A stretch of DNA of 34,112 nt. It comes from a virus. The DNA lies in the IMG/VR virus record IMGVR_UViG_3300037882_001556, positions 1 through 34,112 of that record; one strand, given 5' to 3'. This document shows, one piece after another, positions 1-5,779 of this stretch (positions are counted from its first letter, which is position 1; every line of letters begins with the position of its first letter). A program made the translations under genes and the position numbers. The notes under the pieces are model-generated. The model worked only from the letters and a program-made list of their open reading frames with translations. It was not told the DNA's origin and did no database searches.

Positions 1-190
1 CTTCGCGGGTCGACTCAAATGCTGCGAGCATCCGCAGCCGCCCGTCGTGCATATCGAGGCAAGCTACCACGAGCGCATCTTGCATCGGCGACCGGTCGGC
101 TGGATCGGTCGTGGACATGAGCCGGATCGCCTCGTATTCGGCCGCGTCGAATCTGCCGGGCGTCAGCGTGGCAATCGTGGTGTCTCTCAT
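1..190 (-). CDS. Partial hypothetical protein, second gene of the leftward operon
   Basis: The reading frame opens at the ATG at 190 on the minus strand and runs off the left edge (63 codons visible), so its true length is unknown. A strong Shine-Dalgarno-like GGGAGGG lies 8 bases upstream. Its ATG overlaps the TGA stop of the upstream DHH-motif gene (ATGA), which implies translational coupling. The visible part begins MRDTTIATLTPGRFDAAEYE, is soluble and acidic, and has no signal peptide or membrane segment. I do not recognise the family. The overlap and strong ribosome site make the gene call solid although no function can be given. Confidence 0.75.
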   Translation of the reverse strand, partial: MRDTTIATLTPGRFDAAEYEAIRLMSTTDPADRSPMQDALVVACLDMHDGRLRMLAAFESTRE

Positions 191-1290
191 GCCACATACC
201 CTCCCGCGAACCCGCGAGCCGGGTCGCCGTAGGTGTCGGCGATCCCCTGCTCGGCCGCCCAACCGCCGAGGAACGCGCGGACGACGTCGCCCGCATGGTC
301 GCCGAGGATGTTGATCTTGGTCCGGCCGTCCGGGCCGGACAGTCCACGGCAGAGGATCGGCACGCCGAGCCGTAGGGATGCCTCGGGCAGCTCCGGCACA
401 TATGGTGCCTCGCGGAGATCGACCACCTCTGCGCCGCCATCGGATTTGACCACGAGTCCGGCCGCGCGGATCACTTCCATAGCTCGCGAAATGTCGGACA
501 GGATGTCCGACTCCGAGCGGCCTTGGTGCGCGGATCGCGTGCGCACCCGCCACCGCATCAGCGCATCCGGATCGACTCCGGGGCAGGCACCGCGATACGC
601 TGCCGCCGGGCAGTGGTCGGACGCGGCGGCGAGGACGAGGTCGGCAGGGATGGGTCGCCATGCGCGGTGGTGGTCCGACACCATCCACGACCCCGAGACC
701 GGGGAGTACGCGATCTTGCCCGTCCGGCCGGCCGCGCCGACCGCGCCGAGATATCCACCGTGGCGGTACCACGCCGACGGCAGCCGATCGAGTCGCGCGA
801 GATGCGAGACCACCTGTCCGATCGATGATGCCGCGAGGAAATCCTCCGGCGGTCGGCCGTGCCCGGGGTCACCGGGCCGGTGGTGGTCGACCCTGTGGAC
901 GCGGAGATAATCCGCGTCCGTCTCGGTCCCGTCATCCGGTGCGCCGTCGCGCCGGACGAGCCGATATTCCGCTGGCGATCCGTCGGCGTCGGTCGGCCAC
1001 GGATCGGCGCAATCGCACTCCACGAGGTAGATGCGCCCGCCCCATGGCGCATCCTCGATCGGAGCCATCCGGTACGCTTCGCCCGCCGACACGCGGGCGG
1101 GGATCGCCGCGCAATCGGGACATGCCGCATCGGCATGTGTATCGTCGCGGTGATAGTCGCACGGGATCCACTCCGTGCGCTCCGAGGTCCGCGCGTGCTC
1201 CACGCGCTCCCCCGCCGCGCGAAGAAGTGCCTCGATCCGCTCCATCTCGGGGTCCGATGCCCCGAGGATCCAGAGTCGATTGATGCTCAT
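187..1290 (-). CDS. DHH-motif phage protein of unknown function (367 aa)
   Basis: The start at 1290 is preceded by AGGAG with 8-base spacing. The same frame stays open upstream to 1668, but that part is basic low-quality sequence lying over a promoter and another gene. The protein opens with a short beta-strand/helix (MSINRLWILGASDPEMERIE). It carries paired cysteines (C57/C60, C92/C94), a DHH motif at 135-137 followed by RPGDPG, then FLAASSIGQVVSHL. Further D-H-H and D-H-C triplets sit at about 206-208 and 225-227, the latter followed by a conserved-looking AAYRGACPGVDPDALMRW. From memory, similar uncharacterised phage proteins share the LGASDPEM and DHHRPGDPG blocks. The motifs suggest a metal-dependent hydrolase, possibly of the DHH phosphoesterase kind, but the rest of that fold cannot be confirmed. 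It is the first gene of a leftward operon. Confidence 0.8.
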   Translation of the reverse strand: MSINRLWILGASDPEMERIEALLRAAGERVEHARTSERTEWIPCDYHRDDTHADAACPDCAAIPARVSAGEAYRMAPIEDAPWGGRIYLVECDCADPWPTDADGSPAEYRLVRRDGAPDDGTETDADYLRVHRVDHHRPGDPGHGRPPEDFLAASSIGQVVSHLARLDRLPSAWYRHGGYLGAVGAAGRTGKIAYSPVSGSWMVSDHHRAWRPIPADLVLAAASDHCPAAAYRGACPGVDPDALMRWRVRTRSAHQGRSESDILSDISRAMEVIRAAGLVVKSDGGAEVVDLREAPYVPELPEASLRLGVPILCRGLSGPDGRTKINILGDHAGDVVRAFLGGWAAEQGIADTYGDPARGFAGGYVA

Positions 1291-1337
1291 GTCTCGTCTC
1301 CTGTTCGCGGCGCCCCTATTGGCGTCGCACTGCCCGT

Positions 1338-1365
1338 ATTCTATCGGCCGTTTCTGCCGTGGCAA
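1338..1365 (-). promoter_or_regulatory. Leftward sigma70-like promoter
   Basis: Read on the minus strand there is TTGCCA (1365-1360), a 16-base spacer, then TAGAAT (1343-1338). These match five of six bases at both the -35 and -10 consensus. Transcription would start near 1330, leaving about 40 bases of leader with a good ribosome site before the 1290 start. The -35 box lies inside one arm of an inverted repeat shared with the rightward promoter. Confidence 0.6.
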
Positions 1366-1406
1366 GAAAATAAATCGAGAACCGAAAAGATTTTTTCTCT
1401 TGCCAC
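1359..1406. repeat. Inverted repeat holding both divergent -35 boxes
   Basis: GTGGCAAGA at 1359-1367 is exactly reverse-complementary to TCTTGCCAC at 1398-1406, with A/T-rich sequence on the inner side of both arms. Each arm contains the -35 hexamer (TTGCCA) of an outward-facing promoter, so the layout is symmetrical. It could be a bound regulator site or a duplicated promoter element. It is not a terminator, because no U-run follows a compact stem. Confidence 0.6.
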
Positions 1407-1428
1407 TTCGGCCGGGCGAGGATACAAG
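1400..1428 (+). promoter_or_regulatory. Rightward promoter giving an apparently leaderless mRNA
   Basis: TTGCCA at 1400-1405, a 17-base spacer and TACAAG at 1423-1428 form a plausible promoter. The -10 box ends only 7 bases before the ATG at 1436, so transcription should begin at or next to the start codon. There is no Shine-Dalgarno at normal distance. A T-run (1391-1396) precedes the -35. The same arrangement is found upstream of the gene at 4345. Confidence 0.5.
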
Positions 1429-1435
1429 CCGCGCC

Positions 1436-1693
1436 ATGACAACCGAACCGAAGAGGATGCGCGGAAGGCCGCCGATGTCATCGTCGGGAGGCGATGATTT
1501 ACACGGCGTCAACGACATCGCATCGGCCATCGGATGCTCTGTATCCCCCCTGTATCGGCGCATCCGCGCCATCCCCGCGCTCGCTGCCATCATCGCCCGA
1601 GATATTTCTGGCGTCCGGCATGCCTCGCGCCGCGAGATTGAGGAGGTCTTATCCGTTGAGTTCGCCAACTATCGAAATGAGGAGAGCGGCTAA
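1436..1693 (+). CDS. Small HTH DNA-binding protein with RGRPP motif (85 aa)
   Basis: The protein starts MTTEPKRMRGRPP, an AT-hook-like basic tail. A region follows (about residues 20-45) that reads as a helix-turn-helix: HGVNDIASAIGCSVSPLYRR. The C-terminal third has another helix pair (HASRREIEEVL). It is distantly related to the 69-aa protein at 4345: both have RGRPP, a Gly-Asp-rich turn, an Ile/Leu helix with LG or IG, and a YRR ending the second helix. It lies first in the rightward early operon, directly at a promoter with no leader, so it is probably a transcriptional regulator made early. DNA target and sign of regulation are unknown. The ATG at 1436 is chosen because the upstream part of the open frame covers the promoter. 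Confidence 0.7.
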   Translation: MTTEPKRMRGRPPMSSSGGDDLHGVNDIASAIGCSVSPLYRRIRAIPALAAIIARDISGVRHASRREIEEVLSVEFANYRNEESG

Positions 1694-1961
1694 CAGAAGG
1701 CCAACGAAGCAACGAGCGGAGAAACCGGCGTGCCCGGAAGGGATGGCACCGATCACCGTCTCTTGGCGCGTGGCCGGATCTACGATCGGCGACATCATAT
1801 GCCGTGAGGCGTCGGCGTCCGCGATCGTCGGGCACGATCCATCATGGAGATCGTGGGATGTCCGCGCCATGCGGACGCGAAGGATCATCGTATACCACGT
1901 TCCGGAGGCAGAGTCGGACGCGATCCGGGATCGGTTGCGCGCGGCGGGGATTGCGTCGTGA
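1677..1961 (+). CDS. Hypothetical protein (94 aa)
   Basis: The likely start is the ATG at 1677, which overlaps the end of the HTH gene by 17 bases. An ATG at 1743 is an alternative, and neither has a convincing ribosome site, so coupling to the upstream gene is the best explanation. After a basic N-terminal stretch the protein reads APITVSWRVAGSTIGDII, then a C-terminal half with a strand-helix pattern (RRIIVYHVPEAESDAIRDRL). No cysteine motif, signal peptide or membrane segment is seen. I do not recognise it. The frame is retained because it fills the space between two overlapping genes and ends in a GTGA overlap with the next. Confidence 0.5.
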   Translation: MRRAANRRPTKQRAEKPACPEGMAPITVSWRVAGSTIGDIICREASASAIVGHDPSWRSWDVRAMRTRRIIVYHVPEAESDAIRDRLRAAGIAS

Positions 1962-2053
1962 CGCAGTCGCAGAATCTCGGGATCGGCGCTATCTTCACGG
2001 CCGTTTCGCTGGTGCGGTCTTACTTGGTGCGGAGAGTGTTTGATGGATTATAA
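1958..2053 (+). CDS. 31-aa protein resembling the C-terminal half of DUF7220-type phage proteins
   Basis: The GTG at 1958 overlaps the previous TGA (GTGA). The product begins MTQSQNLGIGAIFTAVSLVR and continues to a C-terminal RSYLVRRVFDGL. From memory, a common small phage membrane-protein family (DUF7220) ends in the same way: a Q/N, then GIG-hydrophobic-FT-x-x-SL-x-RSY-x-x-RR-x-F. That family is usually about twice as long, with an N-terminal transmembrane half that is absent here. The ORF overlaps the start of the helicase-methylase gene by 11 bases. It is either a natural minimal version or a remnant. The family match is by pattern only. Confidence 0.55.
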   Translation: MTQSQNLGIGAIFTAVSLVRSYLVRRVFDGL

Positions 2054-4289
2054 ATCGTTCCTCGAATCGAAGCGGCTGACCGCGCCTCCGGCCGGGCTCG
2101 CCGAGGTTCAAGATCTACATCCGTCGCTATTCGATTGGCAAGCCGCCATCGTTCGATGGGCATTGAAGCGCGGCCGCGCCGCCATGTTCGCCGATTGCGG
2201 CCTCGGCAAGACGTTCATGCAACTCGAATGGGCGCGGCACATCCCGGGCGATGTTCTGCTCCTGACGCCTCTTGCTGTCGGGCATCAGACCGTTCGCGAA
2301 GCGCAACGGTTCGGCATCGACGCCGCTCTATCTCGCGACGGCAAGCGCGCCGCGAAGATCACCGTCACGAACTACGAGAAGCTTCACCTGTTCCAGCCGG
2401 GCGACTATGCCGGCGTTGTGCTGGACGAGTCGTCGATCCTGAAGAACTTCACCGGATCGATCAGGAACCGCGTCATCGAAGCGTTCCATCAGACTCCCTA
2501 CCGGCTCGCCTGCACCGCCACGCCAGCGCCGAACGACTACATGGAACTCGGCAACCATGCGGAGTTTCTCGGCATCATGTCGCGCACGGAAATGCTCGCG
2601 TCGTTCTTCGTCCACGATAGCGGCGACACTTCCGAATGGCGCGTCAAGGGCCACGCGGAGGAGGCATTCTGGCGATGGGTCGCGTCGTGGGCCTGCATGA
2701 TGCGCCGACCGTCGGACATCGGTTACGACGACGCGGGATTCGATCTCCCGCCGCTCCGCTTTCACGAGCACATCATCGAAGTCGACGCGCCGCTGCCGGG
2801 CGAGCTATTCACCAAGCCGGCTGAGTCGTTACACGAGCAGCGATGCGCGCGGCGACTGACTCTTGATCAACGCGTCGCGGAAGTCGCGAAGCTCATCAAA
2901 GCCGAGCCCGACGAACCATGGCTCGTCTGGTGCGAACTGAACGATGAGGGCGATGAACTCGCGCGGATACCGAATGCAGTGCAAATCGCCGGCAAGGACG
3001 ACGACGACGCGAAAGCCGAACGGATGCTCGGATTCACGAACAGTACGGTCCGCATCCTCGTTAGTAAGCCGAAGCTCGCCGGCTTTGGCATGAACTGGCA
3101 GCACTGCGCGCGGGTCGCGTTCGTCGGGCTCTCGCATAGCTATGAGCAGTTCTATCAGGCAATCCGGCGTTGCTGGCGGTTCGGTCAGACGCGGCCGGTC
3201 GACGTCCACATCATTTCGAGCAGTCTCGAAATCGGCATCCTCGATAACGTCAAGTCGAAGCAAGCCATCGCGGACCAGATGGCAGAGGGGATGATTGCGC
3301 ACATGAACGAATCGATGAAGGTGGCACTCGGCGGCACGGATCGGGAGCGCGACGACTACCGCACTGGCGACGAGCGCGGCGACGGCTGGACCTTGCATCT
3401 CGGCGATTGTGTCGAGCGAGTGCGCGACCTGCCGGACGCGTCGATCGACTTCTCGATCTTCTCGCCGCCGTTTGCGTCGCTCTACACCTACTCGAACTCC
3501 GAACGCGACATGGGCAACAGCAAGGACGGCGAGGAGTTCTGGCGGCACTTCGCGTTCCTCGCTGTCGAACTGGCGCGCGTCATCAAGCCCGGGCGTCTCG
3601 TGTCGATCCATTGCATGAACCTGCCGACGAGCAAGGTGCGGCACGGGCACATCGGGATCCAGGACTTCCGAGGCGACGTGATCCGCGCGATGGAAGCGGC
3701 CGGGATGCTCTACCATTCCGAGGTCTGCATCTGGAAAGACCCGGTCACGGCGATGCAGCGCACCAAGGCGCTCGGGCTCTTGCACAAGACGATCGAGAAG
3801 GACTCCTGCATGTCGCGGCAGGGCATCCCGGATTATGTCTGCACGTTCCGCAAGCCCGGCGAGAACTCTGCGCCCGTCGCCGGCCGCTTCGATCGGTTCG
3901 TCGGCCCCGACGGTCCGGTCCCGACAGGCGACGCGCGCCGCTACTCGATCGATGTCTGGCAGCGGTATGCCTCGCCGGTCTGGATGGACATCAACCAGTC
4001 GCGGACATTGCAGCGCGAATCGGCGCGCGAAGAGGAAGACGAGAAGCACATCTGCCCACTGCAACTCGACGTGATCGAACGATGCGTCGAACTCTGGTCG
4101 AATCCGGGTGATCTCGTTCTGTCACCATTCGCCGGCATCGGATCGGAGGGCTACGTCGCGATCGAGGCGGGCCGTCGGTTTGTCGGTATCGAACTCAAGC
4201 CGTCGTATTTCGCGCAGGCTGTGAAGAACCTTCGCGCTGCGGCCGAACGGGTTCATGAGCCAACGTTGTTCGACGGACCGGCCGAGTGA
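2043..4289 (+). CDS. SF2 (SNF2-like) helicase / DNA methyltransferase fusion (748 aa)
   Basis: The ATG at 2043 has GGAGAG six bases upstream, and a TTG just before it is less likely. The N-terminal part is a superfamily 2 ATPase of SNF2 type: Walker A ADCGLGKT (50-57), DES in place of DEAH (128-130), TATPAPND (158-165), and a C-terminal lobe with GFGMNWQ (about 347-353) and IRRCWRFGQTRPV (374-386). From about residue 449 a beta-class amino-methyltransferase follows: DCVERVRDLPDASIDF, the catalytic SPPF (474-477), then the AdoMet-binding SPFAGIGS (694-701) and FVGIELKPSYF. SPPF together with this motif order fits N4-cytosine or N6-adenine methylation. Such fusions occur in phages and probably modify phage DNA against restriction. 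No restriction nuclease motif is present. Target sequence is unknown. Confidence 0.9.
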   Translation: MDYKSFLESKRLTAPPAGLAEVQDLHPSLFDWQAAIVRWALKRGRAAMFADCGLGKTFMQLEWARHIPGDVLLLTPLAVGHQTVREAQRFGIDAALSRDGKRAAKITVTNYEKLHLFQPGDYAGVVLDESSILKNFTGSIRNRVIEAFHQTPYRLACTATPAPNDYMELGNHAEFLGIMSRTEMLASFFVHDSGDTSEWRVKGHAEEAFWRWVASWACMMRRPSDIGYDDAGFDLPPLRFHEHIIEVDAPLPGELFTKPAESLHEQRCARRLTLDQRVAEVAKLIKAEPDEPWLVWCELNDEGDELARIPNAVQIAGKDDDDAKAERMLGFTNSTVRILVSKPKLAGFGMNWQHCARVAFVGLSHSYEQFYQAIRRCWRFGQTRPVDVHIISSSLEIGILDNVKSKQAIADQMAEGMIAHMNESMKVALGGTDRERDDYRTGDERGDGWTLHLGDCVERVRDLPDASIDFSIFSPPFASLYTYSNSERDMGNSKDGEEFWRHFAFLAVELARVIKPGRLVSIHCMNLPTSKVRHGHIGIQDFRGDVIRAMEAAGMLYHSEVCIWKDPVTAMQRTKALGLLHKTIEKDSCMSRQGIPDYVCTFRKPGENSAPVAGRFDRFVGPDGPVPTGDARRYSIDVWQRYASPVWMDINQSRTLQRESAREEEDEKHICPLQLDVIERCVELWSNPGDLVLSPFAGIGSEGYVAIEAGRRFVGIELKPSYFAQAVKNLRAAAERVHEPTLFDGPAE

Positions 4290-4309
4290 ACCCGTGGTTA
4301 ATTTTTTCC

Positions 4310-4337
4310 TTGCAACGTTTTTGAAACGTGGTAGCGT
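4310..4337 (+). promoter_or_regulatory. Promoter with the same leaderless geometry as the 1436 gene
   Basis: A T-rich run (4302-4307) precedes TTGCAA at 4310-4315. TAGCGT at 4332-4337 is the best -10 candidate after a 16-base spacer, and it ends 7 bases before the ATG at 4345. The -35 begins 35 bases upstream of the ATG, compared with 36 bases at the related gene at 1436. The -10 box is weak (three of six), so an activator may be needed. Confidence 0.4.
4315..4329. promoter_or_regulatory. Palindromic operator candidate in the promoter spacer
   Basis: ACGTTT, three bases, then AAACGT make a perfect 6+6 palindrome lying between the proposed -35 and -10 boxes of the gene at 4345. A dimeric repressor bound there would block RNA polymerase. 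Which protein binds is unknown; the HTH proteins of this window are candidates. Confidence 0.4.
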
Positions 4338-4344
4338 CAACTCT

Positions 4345-4554
4345 ATGAGCAAACACAGGAAACGAGGCCGCCCGCCTCTGCCGGAATCGGATGGCGACAG
4401 GCTAAACGGCATCGTTCAGATTATGCGGTTCCTTGGCATTAGATCAACGGCTACATACTACAGACGCAATCCTCCTGTTGACCGCGATGATTGCGGGAAC
4501 GTCACAGGGTCGAAGCGGAAGCTTCGACTGTGGCAAAAACAACAAACAACTTAA
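4345..4554 (+). CDS. Small HTH-like regulator, paralogue of the 1436 gene (69 aa)
   Basis: The protein begins MSKHRKRGRPPLPESDGDRL and continues with NGIVQIMRFLGIRSTATYYR, a helix-turn-helix-like segment at about residues 20-41. A basic C-terminus follows (VTGSKRKLRLWQKQQ). The RGRPP tail, the Gly-Asp turn, the LG at the end of the first helix and the YRR after the second align with the 85-aa protein at 1436, so the two are probably diverged duplicates. There is no Shine-Dalgarno before the ATG; the promoter sits immediately upstream. It is likely a DNA-binding early regulator acting in the host cytoplasm. Fold and target are inferred from pattern only. Confidence 0.65.
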   Translation: MSKHRKRGRPPLPESDGDRLNGIVQIMRFLGIRSTATYYRRNPPVDRDDCGNVTGSKRKLRLWQKQQTT

Positions 4555-4564
4555 CCGACCTCTC

Positions 4565-4589
4565 GCCGTCGATAGGCCCATTCGACGGC
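4565..4589 (+). terminator. Hairpin after the HTH gene, weak terminator or attenuator
   Basis: GCCGTCGA (4565-4572) pairs perfectly with TCGACGGC (4582-4589) across a 9-base loop, just after the stop at 4554. Only TATCTTC follows, with no U-run, so it would be an inefficient intrinsic terminator or an RNA processing/stability stem. The 4555-4691 strip has no other gene that I can support. Confidence 0.35.
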
Positions 4590-4691
4590 TATCTTCAACC
4601 ATGAATGACTCTTCTCTTGCTGTTGTGTACGCCAGCCGCCGGAGCGGAACCCCGGGCAACCGCTCGCGGCGGCACCTTTCGAGGTCTATCA

Positions 4692-4913
4692 ATGATTCAG
4701 AAACCATCCATCAAACAAACTGGAATCAAGCACGTCGCTCACCTCGCAAACCGCGCAGCCAAGGCGATGCGCGAGGCCGGATGCTCCTATCGGCTGATCG
4801 ATGACATGCGCGTCCGCGTGCTCGACGACGCGAACAAGTGGTCTATCGAGGAGGCGATTGGGATCGTCGCGGAGTATTGCGAGGTCGAAAGTCCAGAAGG
4901 GCCGACGCCGTGA
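4692..4913 (+). CDS. Hypothetical protein (73 aa)
   Basis: The ATG at 4692 has GAGG about eight bases upstream. An earlier in-frame ATG at 4605 would add a leucine-rich pseudo signal peptide, but it lacks a ribosome site. The protein starts MIQKPSIKQTGIKHVAHLAN and is mostly helical and soluble, with a DDMRVRVLDDANKWSIEEA segment in the middle and an acidic C-terminus. I do not recognise it. Its stop overlaps the GTG of the next gene (GTGA), so the two are translationally coupled. Confidence 0.6.
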   Translation: MIQKPSIKQTGIKHVAHLANRAAKAMREAGCSYRLIDDMRVRVLDDANKWSIEEAIGIVAEYCEVESPEGPTP

Positions 4914-5185
4914 TTGAGAAAACCCCACAAGAACTCGCCCAAGAGTGGGCAGATCTGGAAGACAGGTTCTTTGCCGTACATGCCGAATGCGATATCGCGA
5001 TAAATGCCGCAAAAGAGCGGAAAGCCAACGCGACAAACGAGGCGGTTGCGGCAGGTCGTCGGCTTCGAGATTCGCTCGTCGATATCGACCGGGACATCGC
5101 GTTCAATCTCGACGGGCGGATCGTTTTTGTCCGCGCGGACGGGGCCGGATGTGCTCTGCCGCCTGAGTTATATCGTATTTACTAA
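4910..5185 (+). CDS. Hypothetical coiled-coil protein (91 aa)
   Basis: The GTG at 4910 overlaps the preceding TGA and has AGAAGG nine bases upstream. The first two thirds form one long alpha-helix rich in Ala, Glu, Lys and Arg (from TPQELAQEWADLEDRF to about residue 65), a likely coiled coil. A short beta-type tail follows (DGRIVFVRADGAG, then LPPELYRIY). It has no signal peptide or membrane segment. The family is not recognised. A helical rod ending in a small strand pair is common in phage accessory proteins and gives no function. Confidence 0.6.
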   Translation: MIEKTPQELAQEWADLEDRFFAVHAECDIAINAAKERKANATNEAVAAGRRLRDSLVDIDRDIAFNLDGRIVFVRADGAGCALPPELYRIY

Positions 5186-5209
5186 GCCCGTTGGGCAGAC
5201 AGGAAGACT

Positions 5210-5500
5210 ATGCGACCACAGATCCTCCCGACGGTCACCAAAGAAACGATCGAAGATGCGAATATCCATGCGTTAATCGACACAGACGAAGACAACAGTA
5301 AGTCTTTCTCCAGATTCGTCACAGAACAACCGGCTATGTTCAGGCATAGTTTAGGATTCGCTGAAGAGATCCTTCCCGTTGTCGGTGTTATTGGCCGCAA
5401 TTCGGTACTCGCCGCTGCATGGACGACATACGAATTGTTGAATCGACAAGCAGAAATCGAACGCGCGAAGATTCGACAAGGGGTTAATGATGAGACATGA
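5210..5500 (+). CDS. Hypothetical protein (96 aa)
   Basis: The ATG at 5210 has AGGAAG five bases upstream. The protein has an acidic N-terminal half (HALIDTDEDNSKSFSRF) and a moderately hydrophobic helix around residues 50-72 (EEILPVVGVIGRNSVLAAAW). It ends in a charged amphipathic helix. The hydrophobic stretch is interrupted by charges, so a transmembrane segment is possible but not convincing. Its stop overlaps the start of the next gene by 14 bases. I do not recognise the family. Base composition from here to about 6300 is more AT-rich than the rest of the window. Confidence 0.6.
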   Translation: MRPQILPTVTKETIEDANIHALIDTDEDNSKSFSRFVTEQPAMFRHSLGFAEEILPVVGVIGRNSVLAAAWTTYELLNRQAEIERAKIRQGVNDET

Positions 5501-5768
5501 AGTCCGGCGTCTCGTATGGGAACATTTCCACCGCGATAACCCGCAAGTCTATGCCATGTTCGAGCGGTTCGCGCTCGAAGCGATCAACGGCGGGATGCGA
5601 AAGATCGGCGGGCGGTTGATTTGGGAACGGATGCGATGGGAACTCGCAATCCGGACCAACGGGCAAGACTACAAACTAAACAATAACTTTGTCCCGTTCT
5701 ATGTTCGTGCGTTCATCGCACGTCATCCAGAACACAATCGGGTTTTTCAGCTTCGGTCTAATCAATGA
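5487..5768 (+). CDS. Conserved phage protein of unknown function (93 aa)
   Basis: Two adjacent ATGs (5487, 5490) follow AGGGG. The sequence pattern is one I recall from many phage and prophage genomes: a VWEHFHRDNPQVYAMFERFA block, then I-x-x-G with ERMRWEL, then a T-x-G-x-DYKLNNNFVPFYVRAF block, and a C-terminal FQLRS. That family is typically about 90-130 aa and is found among early genes. Its biochemical role is not established as far as I know. No enzyme motif is visible. It overlaps the previous stop, and its own stop overlaps a possible upstream start of the ParB-like gene. Confidence 0.7.
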   Translation: MMRHEVRRLVWEHFHRDNPQVYAMFERFALEAINGGMRKIGGRLIWERMRWELAIRTNGQDYKLNNNFVPFYVRAFIARHPEHNRVFQLRSNQ

Positions 5769-5779
5769 AAGGTTTGAAA

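Noticed and set aside
1291-1668. Upstream extension of the leftward DHH-motif gene to a 493-aa protein
   Set aside because: It overlaps the divergent promoter and the HTH gene on the other strand, reads as basic low-complexity sequence, and a start with AGGAG exists at 1290.
2829-4064. 411-aa open frame antisense to the helicase-methylase
   Set aside because: Opposite strand of a gene with clear motifs; Arg/Asp-rich composition is a GC codon-bias shadow and it has no family pattern.
4605-4691. Leucine-rich signal peptide-like extension (MTLLLLLCTPAAGA) of the 73-aa gene
   Set aside because: No ribosome site at 4605, while 4692 has GAGG at the right distance; the remaining protein looks cytoplasmic.
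5765-5779. Earlier ATGA-coupled start for the ParB-like gene
   Set aside because: No Shine-Dalgarno upstream of 5765, whereas 5780 has GAAAGG at 7 bases; coupling remains possible but less likely.
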